Assembly (NCBI GenBank): GCA_934597255.1
Contig: CAKTQV010000020.1
Span: 1 to 21,960 of the forward strand
Length of the DNA stretch: 21,960 bases
Reading direction: 5' to 3'
Source: an uncultured Oscillospiraceae bacterium
GTDB taxonomy: Bacteria > Bacillota > Clostridia > Oscillospirales > Oscillospiraceae
Both the position numbers and the translations under genes were made by a program. Of this stretch, positions 14,826 through 21,888 are shown one piece after another. The notes under the pieces were generated by a model that was not told the DNA's origin, searched no databases, and was given only the letters and a program-made list of their open reading frames with translations. How positions within the stretch are numbered: position 1 is the stretch's first letter; every line of letters begins with the position of its first letter.

Positions 14826-15626
14826 TCAGGACGCGCCCTCCAGCCACTTCCGCTGCGTCTGCTTCCACCGCCAGTACACGACCTCCGCGACCCATGTGCG
14901 GGGGATCACCTTTCCCAGCGCCGAGAGCGCGCGGTTCAGCCCGCCGGGAATGTAGACCGCCTTGCCGGCCAACGCGCGGTCAAGCGTTTTCCGCGCGACG
15001 ATCTCCAGCGGGTTTGTCGTCACCTCGCCCCAGAAGCCCTGCGCCCGTATGGCCGCCGCCGTGTCGGCTCTTGTCACCATCCCCGCCGGGCACAGCGCGA
15101 GGACGTTGACGCCCTCCCCCTTCAGCTCCTGCCGCAAAGACGCGGCAAAGTCCAGCAAAAAGCGCTTGGACGCGGCATAGGTCGCCTTCAGCGGCATGGG
15201 GAACATGGACGCGAGACTGGAAACGAAAACCGCCGTAAACGGCCGCTCCTTCCTGCGCCGCTCCAGAATGGCATGGGTTATCCGCAGCGTCCCGACGTCG
15301 TTGAGCGCCACGATCTTTACGATGCGCTCCCGATCGCGCGTGAGAAAGCCGCCCTCAAAATCCACGCCCGCGATATTCAGCAGCATGTCAAAACGGATGC
15401 CGTCCCCGTCGATCACCGCCTGCAGCTCATCCACGCTCGCAGCGTCGGTCAGGTCGCACGCCTTCACCGCGACGGAAACGCCGAACTGCCGCTCCAGCCC
15501 CGTCTGCACCCGGCGCAGGCCGTCCTCGTTCACGTCGGTCAGAAACATATCGTATCCGCGGCGTCCGCATTCCACGGCCATCGCGCGGCCCAGGCCGCCC
15601 GCCGCGCCGGTTATCAGAACATTCAC
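14826..15626 (-). CDS. short-chain dehydrogenase/reductase
   Basis: A 266-aa SDR of the classical type. The NAD(P) loop is TGAAGGLGRAM at 6-16, LNIAGVD at 83-89 replaces the usual NNAG, the catalytic serine lies in FVSSLAS (134-140), and Y150/K154 form YAASK. The C-terminal part, with AVYIPGGLNRALSALGKVIPR, is like DltE/YqjQ-type SDRs. Substrate is unknown. The start is GTG 15626, with GGAGG upstream. It overlaps the stop of the upstream SDR as GTGA. The open frame continues upstream to 15971, but that part is the antisense-free shadow of the previous gene and has no SDR homology. Confidence 0.85.
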   Translation of the reverse strand: MNVLITGAAGGLGRAMAVECGRRGYDMFLTDVNEDGLRRVQTGLERQFGVSVAVKACDLTDAASVDELQAVIDGDGIRFDMLLNIAGVDFEGGFLTRDRERIVKIVALNDVGTLRITHAILERRRKERPFTAVFVSSLASMFPMPLKATYAASKRFLLDFAASLRQELKGEGVNVLALCPAGMVTRADTAAAIRAQGFWGEVTTNPLEIVARKTLDRALAGKAVYIPGGLNRALSALGKVIPRTWVAEVVYWRWKQTQRKWLEGAS

Positions 15627-16481
15627 CCTTCCGCCTCCTTCCCATACGAAACGCCGCAGAGCCGCTCGCTGAGCGAAAACAGGCGATCCGCGTTTTGATC
15701 CGTTACCTGCCGGCTGTACGCACGCTCGCGGCACAGATGGTAATACAGCCCCTCCGGCGTGTTCGCGGGATCGCAGAGAAAGGCGTAGGTCTCGGCGGGG
15801 ACCGCCGGACTGACGCCGCCCCGCTTGCGCAGCGACCACACAAGGTCCACCAGCCCGCCGACGTCCTTGTTTCCGATGTCCGTTCGGACAAGGCCGGGAT
15901 CGACCACATAGGCGCGAACACCGTCCCCGGCGCAGCGCTCGTTCAGACCCTTCGCAAAGAGAAGGACGCACAGCTTCGACTGCTTATAGGCCGTCAGCGG
16001 GCCAGCGGTGCGTGAGCATCACATCGTTCCAACGGGCCCGGATGCCCCTGTGGGACCGGCTGCCCGTCATAATGACGCGGCCATTTGCATTTTTCAGAAG
16101 CGGCAGCAGCCGATAGGTCAGCAAAAAGCCTGCCAGATAGTTCAGTACGAACTGCTGCTCGTAGCCGTCCTCGGTGGTCATGTAGTATCCCCTGGCGCAG
16201 CCGGCGTTGTTGATGAGCGCGAACAGCTTGCCGTCACAGTTCTTTTGAATGTAATCTGTCTGTTCTGCGGCAACGCGATTTACCTCGCGCTGCTGCATGA
16301 GATCGGCGGTAAAGTAGACGGGGTCAGACTGAGGTGCGGCGGCGCAAATCGCTTTCTTTGCTTCGTCACAATGCGCCGCGCTGCGCCCAATGCCGATGAT
16401 TTGGAAACCGCTTTGTGCCAGTAGCTTTGCTGTTTCCAGCCCGATGCCGGACGTCGCGCCGGTAATTACAATCGTTTTCAT
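15623..16481 (-). pseudogene. short-chain dehydrogenase/reductase broken by a frameshift
   Basis: The 5' part (15984-16481) starts MKTIVITGATSGIGLETAKLL, with the NAD(P) loop TGATSGIG and LINNAG. It runs normally to SRSHRGIRARWNDVMLTHR, then reads WPADGL and stops. A shift of one frame near 16000 restores the family sequence: GPLTAYKQSKLCVLLFAKGL (catalytic Y and K), then VVDPGLVRTDIGNKD, and on to the natural stop at 15623. One inserted or two deleted bases in the TGGCCCG run would explain it. The 5' product would lack the active-site Tyr-Lys. It could be a true pseudogene or a sequencing error. AGGAGGAGG precedes the ATG. It resembles retinol-dehydrogenase-like SDRs. Confidence 0.85.
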
Positions 16482-16508
16482 ATACCTCCTCCTGCGATAC
16501 CCGTGTTC

Positions 16509-16682
16509 TTACGCCGCCTGTAGTTCAGAAAATCTGTGATACTGCCTTTGATTCCCGCGGAAGAAGCCGCGGATGGTCAGCAGCACGAGGGCCGCGGCGG
16601 CGAGATAATACACCGGCAGGGCGACAGACCATATACTCTGCGGCAGCAGCTGCTTCACGGCGGCCGCATCCAGAGGATCGCT
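16509..16682 (-). pseudogene. C-terminal remnant of a membrane protein gene
   Basis: Too short to be a complete gene. On the minus strand an open frame without a start reads DPLDAAAVKQLLPQSIWSVA, then a transmembrane segment (LPVYYLAAAALVLLTI), then RGFFRGNQRQYHRF to a stop at 16509. The frame meets foreign sequence at about 16660-16690, where the plus-strand mobile-element fragment begins. I read it as the tail of a chromosomal membrane protein cut off by the element junction. The family is unknown. Confidence 0.5.
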
Positions 16683-16954
16683 ACGGTCTGACGGTGGACA
16701 CCGGCGAGGACGGCGTTTCCCTGCGTGTTGACCCTCGGAAGGGGAAGGACGCTGCCGAGTTATCCGAAATGCTCACTGCGTGGGCTGAACAGGCCGAAAA
16801 ATATCGCAACGGCGAAATCAACCGGGAGGACTATGACAAGTGGCGTTATAACTACCCGAAATATGACAAAGCCTCCGGCTATGTGAAAGTCCCGTCCCAG
16901 CAGCTCAGCGATGCAATGGTGGAGGCTTTCAAGGACCGGCTGAAGGCTGATTAA
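16667..16954 (+). pseudogene. C-terminal fragment of an unidentified mobile-element protein
   Basis: An open frame without a credible ribosome site reads PEDRYGLTVDTGEDGVSLRV, then DPRKGKDAAELSEMLTAWAE, and ends KVPSQQLSDAMVEAFKDRLKAD. The helical, charged tail with WRYNYPKYD looks like the end of a larger protein of Firmicutes mobile elements (relaxase or recombinase are candidates), but I cannot name the family. The beginning is lost at the junction with the chromosomal membrane protein remnant. A strong terminator follows 15 bp after the stop, as expected for a native gene end. Confidence 0.55.
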
Positions 16955-16969
16955 AAAACAATAGAAAAA

Positions 16970-17010
16970 AGCGCTATCTGACTTGGTTTCAAATCAGATA
17001 GCGCTTTTTG
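16970..17010. terminator. bidirectional terminator at the element's left part
   Basis: AGCGCTATCTGA (16970-16981) pairs perfectly with TCAGATAGCGCT (16994-17005) over a 12-nt loop. T tracts lie on both sides (TTTTTG on plus, TTTTTTCTATTG on minus). It ends the plus-strand fragment and is the first terminator met by the minus-strand defence operon, about 220 bp past thsA. Confidence 0.92.
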
Positions 17011-17016
17011 TTATCG

Positions 17017-17239
17017 CAATAATTCAAATAATGTTGCCATTTTGTTGCCACAACGGGAACTCATGGCGAAAAAGCCTTGGTATTACTGGACTTTTTCCGG
17101 GATGCAATCATTCCCACTCGCTCCCAGAAACCGTGACCTAAACGATTTTGTATAGACCGTTTAGCTCCGATTACCAGGATTACTTAGATTATCCAAGAAT
17201 TACGGTGTACAATAATTCCTGTTGTCATTTTGTTGTCAC
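17017..17239. repeat. two related copies of a 30-35-bp sequence (possible attachment sites)
   Basis: TGTTGCCATTTTGTTGCCAC at 17032-17051 and TGTTGTCATTTTGTTGTCAC at 17220-17239 match at 18 of 20 positions. Both are preceded by CAATAATTC (17017-17025 and 17210-17218), with a 6-bp versus 1-bp gap. The second copy contains the last codons and stop of the macro-domain gene (protein end KVTTK). Sequences like this occur at the 3' ends of site-specific integrase genes. The copies may be att cores or debris of past recombination. The 168 bp between them holds no gene. Confidence 0.55.
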
Positions 17240-18220
17240 TTTTTCCTGCTTGCTTATTGGATTGCCTTCGGCTTTTGATGTGGTAATATGCCTTTGATTT
17301 TCGCCAAAGAACGAACATTGCCAATCCATATAATTACAAAGGCTTTCCCAAGTGACATTTGCTTCAGAAAGTGCTGCTGGGTACAGGTAGATCGTCATTT
17401 TCTTTGATACAAACTCGTCCTGTGATTTAGATGCAAAAGAAAAGAGCGTTTCGTGAACAACATCTTCAAGGGTTCCATCTTTTAGCCCTGCCCTCCCCGT
17501 TCCAATCACTGGTATTGCAATAGGCTCTGTGTGCCCTTCCCTTGAAAGGAAATCCCAAAGGCCGACCAAAGCCTTTGTCAAGCTTTCCATAGTTACATTT
17601 TGTGGTTTACCTGTTTTGCTCACATCCGCTACGGCAAGAAAGTAAAAGTGCTGCCCTTTTATCGTAACTTTTGCCACTGTGCCAATATCATACCGATTGC
17701 AATTCGTTTTATGCCGATCAAGCAACCTCTCATATTGACTGGGGAAAAACTCATCAAGCGATCTCTTGATTGCCGCATCTAGCTCAGAAAAATCTGCACC
17801 ATAATACTTCTTTTGGAATTGTCCTTGAATACTTCTTACGCTTATGAAATCTCCAGCCATTGTAGTATCGAATGTGGTGTTTGAAGGAATGACTACTGCG
17901 GAATCTTTTAAAGTAAGTATGTTGCCTATGCAAAGTGACAGAATCGTATCTTTTGCTCCTAAGTAAGCAGAATGAGACAGAGGTTTTTTGTGTAATAAAA
18001 TTGCAATAAGCACAACAGTTATCAAAAAGATCCAGAAGTGTTTTCTAAAAGAATCTAGCAACACGGTCCTGTTCAATACAGCTTGCTCAATTTCACACAG
18101 CGAGTAATATCCGCCAAGTAACGCCAATATCTTTGAGACAAAATCTAACGGTTTCCGTTTTATCGGGATTATCACGCTATTAAGAAATTTAAATGCCGAG
18201 TCCTTTATAAACGCTGTCAT
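17225..18220 (-). CDS. membrane-anchored macro-domain effector, ThsA of a type II Thoeris-like system
   Basis: A 331-aa protein with a short hydrophobic stretch at 27-40 (FVSKILALLGGYYS), a clear transmembrane helix at 62-77 (FWIFLITVVLIAILLH), and then a macro-like domain from about 88 to 300. Macro signatures are IGNILTLKDSAVVIPSNTTFDT (98-119) and the ligand loop IPVIGTGRAGL (236-246). The TM-macro layout next to a TIR gene is that of type II Thoeris ThsA. There the macro domain binds an ADP-ribose-type signal made by the TIR protein, and the membrane part is thought to damage the cell envelope (family knowledge; role here inferred). ATG 18220 lies inside the end of the TIR gene (32-bp overlap), with AGGAG upstream. 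The C-terminal tail KVTTK falls in a repeat and may be acquired. Confidence 0.82.
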   Translation of the reverse strand: MTAFIKDSAFKFLNSVIIPIKRKPLDFVSKILALLGGYYSLCEIEQAVLNRTVLLDSFRKHFWIFLITVVLIAILLHKKPLSHSAYLGAKDTILSLCIGNILTLKDSAVVIPSNTTFDTTMAGDFISVRSIQGQFQKKYYGADFSELDAAIKRSLDEFFPSQYERLLDRHKTNCNRYDIGTVAKVTIKGQHFYFLAVADVSKTGKPQNVTMESLTKALVGLWDFLSREGHTEPIAIPVIGTGRAGLKDGTLEDVVHETLFSFASKSQDEFVSKKMTIYLYPAALSEANVTWESLCNYMDWQCSFFGENQRHITTSKAEGNPISKQEKVTTK

Positions 18221-18689
18221 CGTAGTAATATGCTCCTGTTTTACCTTCTCTATGATACTGCTCGAATACGGATGGCCAATTTTCTAAAGCATATTGAAGT
18301 ATTTTTGAATTAAAACTGATATGAATAGCCAAAGCATCTCTTATCAGTGCAGGACAACGATCCTGATCCAAACTCCGCTTTCCGTTTAGATTGACAACAA
18401 TGCAGGGGATTTCTCTCTTAATTGCTTGCTCAATCTCCCATCTTACATATTTATACAAATATTTCGTGTGTTCCCCCACTAAGAGCACGAACACTTTTGT
18501 GTTTCTAAATCGTTCTTGAAGGCCGGCTTTGATAGAAGCTTCACTTTTGTCGTAGATGTTGTTTATATCGTGGGCATCATAAAAGTTAAAGGATGAGTAA
18601 TCGTTCTGCTTCCACGCTTTCATCAGATAGTAATATCGAAGATCATTATCTGCGTCCATAGAGACATATACCTTGTTTCTGTATGCCAT
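18189..18689 (-). CDS. TIR-domain protein, ThsB-like (Thoeris sensor/NADase)
   Basis: A 166-aa single-domain protein of the TIR-like (DUF1863/MTH538-type) family used in Thoeris. It begins with the first strand KVYVSMDADNDLRYYYLMKAW. FNFYDAHD (34-41) follows, then KVFVLLVGEHTKYLYKYVRW (65-84) leads into E85-I-E87. E85 sits where the catalytic glutamate of TIR NADases and ThsB lies. IPCIVVNLNGKR (94-105) completes the core. In Thoeris the TIR protein senses infection and converts NAD into a cyclic or conjugated ADP-ribose signal. ATG 18689 has AAGGGG upstream. It starts 21 bp after the methyltransferase stop and overlaps the macro-domain gene, so the pair is co-translated. Confidence 0.85.
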   Translation of the reverse strand: MAYRNKVYVSMDADNDLRYYYLMKAWKQNDYSSFNFYDAHDINNIYDKSEASIKAGLQERFRNTKVFVLLVGEHTKYLYKYVRWEIEQAIKREIPCIVVNLNGKRSLDQDRCPALIRDALAIHISFNSKILQYALENWPSVFEQYHREGKTGAYYYDDSVYKGLGI

Positions 18690-18710
18690 AGCAATTCCCC
18701 TTCATAATTG

Positions 18711-19355
18711 TCATTCATTTGATGCCTGCTTTGTGGTATGATTGCTGTAAGTGTTCCACGTAGGCTCATAATCTGCGGTCGCTTGGTTTCCCCACATATC
18801 CCAGCCTTCACGGTCACCACGAGCAAATAACTCAAGGAACGGTCCCGGAGAGCAGCTTTCAATAATCGGGATAATCTCGTCAGGCTTCCGTGAGTGTTCA
18901 CGCTTTTGCGTCCGAATGAGATTGACCTGCGAACGGGCTGGAGCCAGCGTCCTAAAATTGTCACCCCTGACCCCGAAAAGGAGAATTTCGGTCACATTAC
19001 GGAAATAGAAGCCGACTCCTCGTCCATCCGGGCCACCATCCTTCCGCACTTTTTCCCAAATGATATTTCCCTTATACTCAAATCCCCACGCTTTCATAAC
19101 GGCCAGACCATCCGGCAGGAGAGCATTGGGCACCCAAAGGTATAAATGGCTTTTTGCAGCAGCGACCTGCTCGACGGGCAACGCCATTATGTCCTCTAAT
19201 GACATTGTCTCATACCTATTCAGCTTTTTGTTTTCTGGGGCGACTTTTCCGGTGCGGTTTTGAAAGCGCCAAGGCGGATCAGCATAAATCGTTGAATAGC
19301 GCTTATCACCGCAAAAGGAGAGAAGATTTTCAGATGTTTCCTGAAGCGTGCTCAT
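18711..19355 (-). CDS. MT-A70-family DNA adenine methyltransferase (restriction partner)
   Basis: A 214-aa N6-adenine methyltransferase. The catalytic motif DPPW is at 26-29 (YSTIYADPPWRFQNRTG). LPVEQVAAAKSHLYLWVPNA and WGFEYKGNIIWEK follow in family order, and the SAM-binding segment GPFLELFARGDREGWDMWGNQ closes the fold. MT-A70 enzymes with this short layout often pair with BglII/BstYI-type nucleases. It overlaps the endonuclease gene by 26 bp, and ATG 19355 has AAGGAGGG upstream, so the two are one restriction-modification unit. It would protect self DNA by adenine methylation of the recognised site (inferred). Confidence 0.9.
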   Translation of the reverse strand: MSTLQETSENLLSFCGDKRYSTIYADPPWRFQNRTGKVAPENKKLNRYETMSLEDIMALPVEQVAAAKSHLYLWVPNALLPDGLAVMKAWGFEYKGNIIWEKVRKDGGPDGRGVGFYFRNVTEILLFGVRGDNFRTLAPARSQVNLIRTQKREHSRKPDEIIPIIESCSPGPFLELFARGDREGWDMWGNQATADYEPTWNTYSNHTTKQASNE

Positions 19356-20052
19356 CTATGTATCCCTCCTTCCAATCTGAAACACAAGTTTTCTTAATGC
19401 CAATAGCCAAAACGGGGCACCCACCATTACGGCGTGACTCTAAGCGATACAGCAACTTTCCCATCCAAGTAGTGCTTGCGCCATATTTACGCATAATAGG
19501 CTTCCAAGTGCGGGAATTCTTATCATAGTCATACACGGTTTTGAACACATCATTCAGGTCTTGCGAACGGGTGACAATAATCCCGGCGCTTACAATGTCA
19601 CAATCGTAGTATGTCCGCATTGCAAGCAGATCTCTGTCAAAGGTTTGATCCTTACTGTTCCATTCGAGGTCAAATGCAATTCGACCCTTCAAAAAATCAA
19701 TATTATGACCGTCGATGTAGTTCTCCGTCACACGCTCCTCAAAGGGAACGCTGGAAAAGCGTCCCCTTTGATCGGCTTGTCTTGGATAAAACTTGATGTG
19801 TAAGTCACCAGAAATCCGGATTTCTCTCCACCCATACGGGTAGAGGACATCATCAAATTTCTTCGGAATCTTAGTCTCGTTTCCGCCCGCTTCACGAAGA
19901 TCGTCTGTGGTAATGTCGAGTTTTCTTAGGCACTCAACGACCTCACGCCACTCCTCAGGAAACGCTTGAGTAATGATTTCAATAGCGTGGTTATAGTTGT
20001 GGAATTCGAATTTATCTAAAAGATCGGCGTCTATATAATCAGCAATCTGCAT
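19330..20052 (-). CDS. BglII/BstYI-family type II restriction endonuclease
   Basis: A 240-aa protein whose central part NIDFLKGRIAFDLEWNSKDQ resembles the active-site region of the BglII/BstYI family. Acidic D119 and the E130-W-N132 triad stand at the place of the D...ExQ residues. The following segment FDRDLLAMRTYYDCDIVSAG is also typical. ATG 20052 is chosen because GGAGGTG lies 6 nt before it; the in-frame GTG at 20070 would place this site inside the gene. Known members cut AGATCT or RGATCY, so a GATC-centred site is a reasonable guess but not shown. It leads the defence operon and overlaps the methyltransferase gene. Confidence 0.87.
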   Translation of the reverse strand: MQIADYIDADLLDKFEFHNYNHAIEIITQAFPEEWREVVECLRKLDITTDDLREAGGNETKIPKKFDDVLYPYGWREIRISGDLHIKFYPRQADQRGRFSSVPFEERVTENYIDGHNIDFLKGRIAFDLEWNSKDQTFDRDLLAMRTYYDCDIVSAGIIVTRSQDLNDVFKTVYDYDKNSRTWKPIMRKYGASTTWMGKLLYRLESRRNGGCPVLAIGIKKTCVSDWKEGYIDEHASGNI

Positions 20053-20078
20053 TTCGGCACCTCCAGACACTTATACAG

Positions 20079-20112
20079 GATATAGTATATCATATTTGCT
20101 TAAGCTTTTCAA
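20079..20112 (-). promoter_or_regulatory. defence operon promoter with overlapping palindrome
   Basis: On the minus strand, -35 TTGAAA (20107-20112) and -10 TATACT (20084-20089) are 17 bp apart. The -35 lies inside the 3' end of tnpV. The -10 is centred in the perfect dyad GATATA-N-TATATC (20079-20091), which could be an operator. No controller (C) protein gene is adjacent. It can drive the endonuclease, methyltransferase, TIR and macro genes. Confidence 0.7.
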
Positions 20113-20668
20113 TGGCTTTTGGACTTTTCTCAACAACATTCTTCAAAAAATACCGGATTGCAAAAGCCGATAATCCCGTAGCGGCAGCATATTCACTCAA
20201 CGAGATCCTTTTGCGCCGGAACAAATCGTAGTATTTCCAAAACACTTTGGGCGGCTCCAAGGTTTCAGAAGTGGAAATACGGGCTGCTGGCTCTCTGGCG
20301 TAGATCAACTCGTTATTTACAATCTCCATAGCCCGATTTCGGATATTATTCATCCTGCCGACCCACTCCATTTGGTTGTCTGCCTTGAGTTGCTCCGTAA
20401 CACCTTCCGCCTCGGCCATATGCTTTACCAGCCGAAGAAACATTTCCTCTGCCTGACGGTCAATGTCGGCAAGGTAGCTGTTCAGCCTGCCGCTGGTGAG
20501 CAGGGTGGCATAGGTTGCCTGGCGATGCTCCTTCAGATAGCGCCGGTGGCGCTGTCCCCACACGCCGATGGGCTGCTGTTCTTCTTCGGGCAGCTTCAGA
20601 TCAGGGAGAAGATAATCCCCGACCTGCGTATAAGTACCGCCCATTTCCTCAAAAATTGTCTTTGCCAT
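20090..20668 (-). CDS. TnpV-family transposon protein with an extra C-terminal domain
   Basis: A 192-aa protein. Residues 1-120 are TnpV-like (TIFEEMGGTYTQVGDYLLPD, PIGVWGQRHRRYLKEHRQAT, GRLNSYLADIDRQAEEMFLR), a small protein of unknown role encoded in Tn4451-type elements and usually about 110-125 aa. Residues about 123-192 are an addition: a linker, then FRRKRISLSEYAAATGLSAF and AIRYFLKNV, which looks like a helix-turn-helix. It lies 9 bp after the MobV relaxase gene and upstream of the defence operon. The extra domain could let it bind DNA, perhaps the nearby promoter; this is only an inference. Confidence 0.85.
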   Translation of the reverse strand: MAKTIFEEMGGTYTQVGDYLLPDLKLPEEEQQPIGVWGQRHRRYLKEHRQATYATLLTSGRLNSYLADIDRQAEEMFLRLVKHMAEAEGVTEQLKADNQMEWVGRMNNIRNRAMEIVNNELIYAREPAARISTSETLEPPKVFWKYYDLFRRKRISLSEYAAATGLSAFAIRYFLKNVVEKSPKAIEKLKQI

Positions 20669-20677
20669 TGTCTGTTC

Positions 20678-21862
20678 CTACCTTTCATAATTTGTATTTC
20701 TGCGCCTTGTGCGCTGGGTTTGCTTTCGTTGCTGTTCCATAGCTTTCGCCTGTGTGATCAGGTTGTCGATCTGCTGACTTCCAAGAACCTTCCACAGAAA
20801 GCGGAAATCCTTCAGTTCCGAGCGTAGGGCATCATTTTCTCCTTTGAGCCGGTCGTTGGTTGCGGTCAGATGTTCATTCTCTCGGTAGAGCCGCCCGTTG
20901 GTGGTGTTCAGCCGGTGATAGCTGTCCAGAGCCTTGTAATAGTGGTAGAACACCTCTCGGATAACCTCTTTCAATTTCTTAATGAGTGGGTCAACAAACC
21001 GCTGCTTATAGGTCTTGGCGGTCATCAGGGTGGGTGGATCGGGGAGCTGAAACTCTGCATCCGACTCAATTCGCTGCTCCAACCGCTCAATGGAATGTGC
21101 CCCCTGATCGAAGTTGTCAATTCGATTCTGCACCGTTTCCAGCTCGTCCTGCTTTTCGACCAGGGTGGTGTCCAGTGCAGCGAGTTCTTTCTCCCGTTCC
21201 TGCTTCTTGTAATCCAGAACGGAGAGGTGCTTGTCGTGCGTCCCTTTCTGCTCCCACTGGATGTCATACCGCTCCATCACGGCGGCAAGCTGCTCCTTTT
21301 CGGACTGTACCCACTGTGCCCATTCCGTTGCACCTCGTGTGCCGCCCTTGAAGCCCTGCGCCGCCAGTGCTTGCTTCAGCGACACACGGGTATCAAGTCC
21401 ACGCTTGCTCCCAGTGGTGAATGGCACAAAGTCAATGTGCAGATGAGGCGTTGCCTCGTCCATATGGAGATGTGCCGAGAACACCCGGAGGTTTGGATTG
21501 CGCTCCTGAAAGCCTCGATAGTATTCATCCAGCACAGTTCGTGCCAGCTCCGCATACTCGCCGGTGGCGCTCATATCTTCCCTGTTTCCGATTTGCAGGA
21601 TGATCTCGTGAAAGGGCTTCTCCTGATTGCCAGAGCGGATTTTCTCATAGTAGTTTGGAATACGCCTGTCTGCACGGGTTTGCTTCTCGTTGTAGCGTTT
21701 CAGAGCCTCATCGAAAAGCTGGTGGTATACCGTCTGGATGCGTTCATTGCAATAATCAATGTTCAGGTGCGTGCGGCTTCCATCCACATTCTCCGCCCGA
21801 AATTTGCGGCTGTTGTGGTTGACAGAGCCTTTGCCCACCTCGGCGCTGATTGTTCTCTTCAT
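20678..21862 (-). CDS. MobV-family relaxase (Mob/Pre, TnpZ-like)
   Basis: A 394-aa plasmid-recombination/mobilisation relaxase that nicks oriT and leads the DNA strand in transfer. Motif I is near VNHNSRKFRAENVD (H16, N17). The metal-binding motif III is complete: HLHMDEATPHLHIDF with H133, D135, E136, H140 and H142. After the catalytic domain (to about 210) follow long coiled-coil stretches (KKQEREKELAALDTTLVEKQ, and 325-370 with regular NT/EN repeats), ending in a basic tail. Length agrees with intact MobV proteins. ATG 21862 has AGGAAGTGAG upstream. It belongs to the same unit as tnpV. Confidence 0.93.
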   Translation of the reverse strand: MKRTISAEVGKGSVNHNSRKFRAENVDGSRTHLNIDYCNERIQTVYHQLFDEALKRYNEKQTRADRRIPNYYEKIRSGNQEKPFHEIILQIGNREDMSATGEYAELARTVLDEYYRGFQERNPNLRVFSAHLHMDEATPHLHIDFVPFTTGSKRGLDTRVSLKQALAAQGFKGGTRGATEWAQWVQSEKEQLAAVMERYDIQWEQKGTHDKHLSVLDYKKQEREKELAALDTTLVEKQDELETVQNRIDNFDQGAHSIERLEQRIESDAEFQLPDPPTLMTAKTYKQRFVDPLIKKLKEVIREVFYHYYKALDSYHRLNTTNGRLYRENEHLTATNDRLKGENDALRSELKDFRFLWKVLGSQQIDNLITQAKAMEQQRKQTQRTRRRNTNYER

Positions 21863-21888
21863 AAAATCTCACTTCCTTTCACTTCTCC

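Noticed and set aside
15627..15971. N-terminal extension of the second SDR (would make a 381-aa protein)
   Set aside because: The extension is the out-of-frame reading of the first SDR, is Arg/Gly-rich and carries no homology; the GTG at 15626 has a clear ribosome site and the normal SDR N-terminus.
17052..17219. tRNA or other RNA gene as integration target
   Set aside because: I could not form a cloverleaf or find a CCA-type end; only the guaA-end-like motif stood out.
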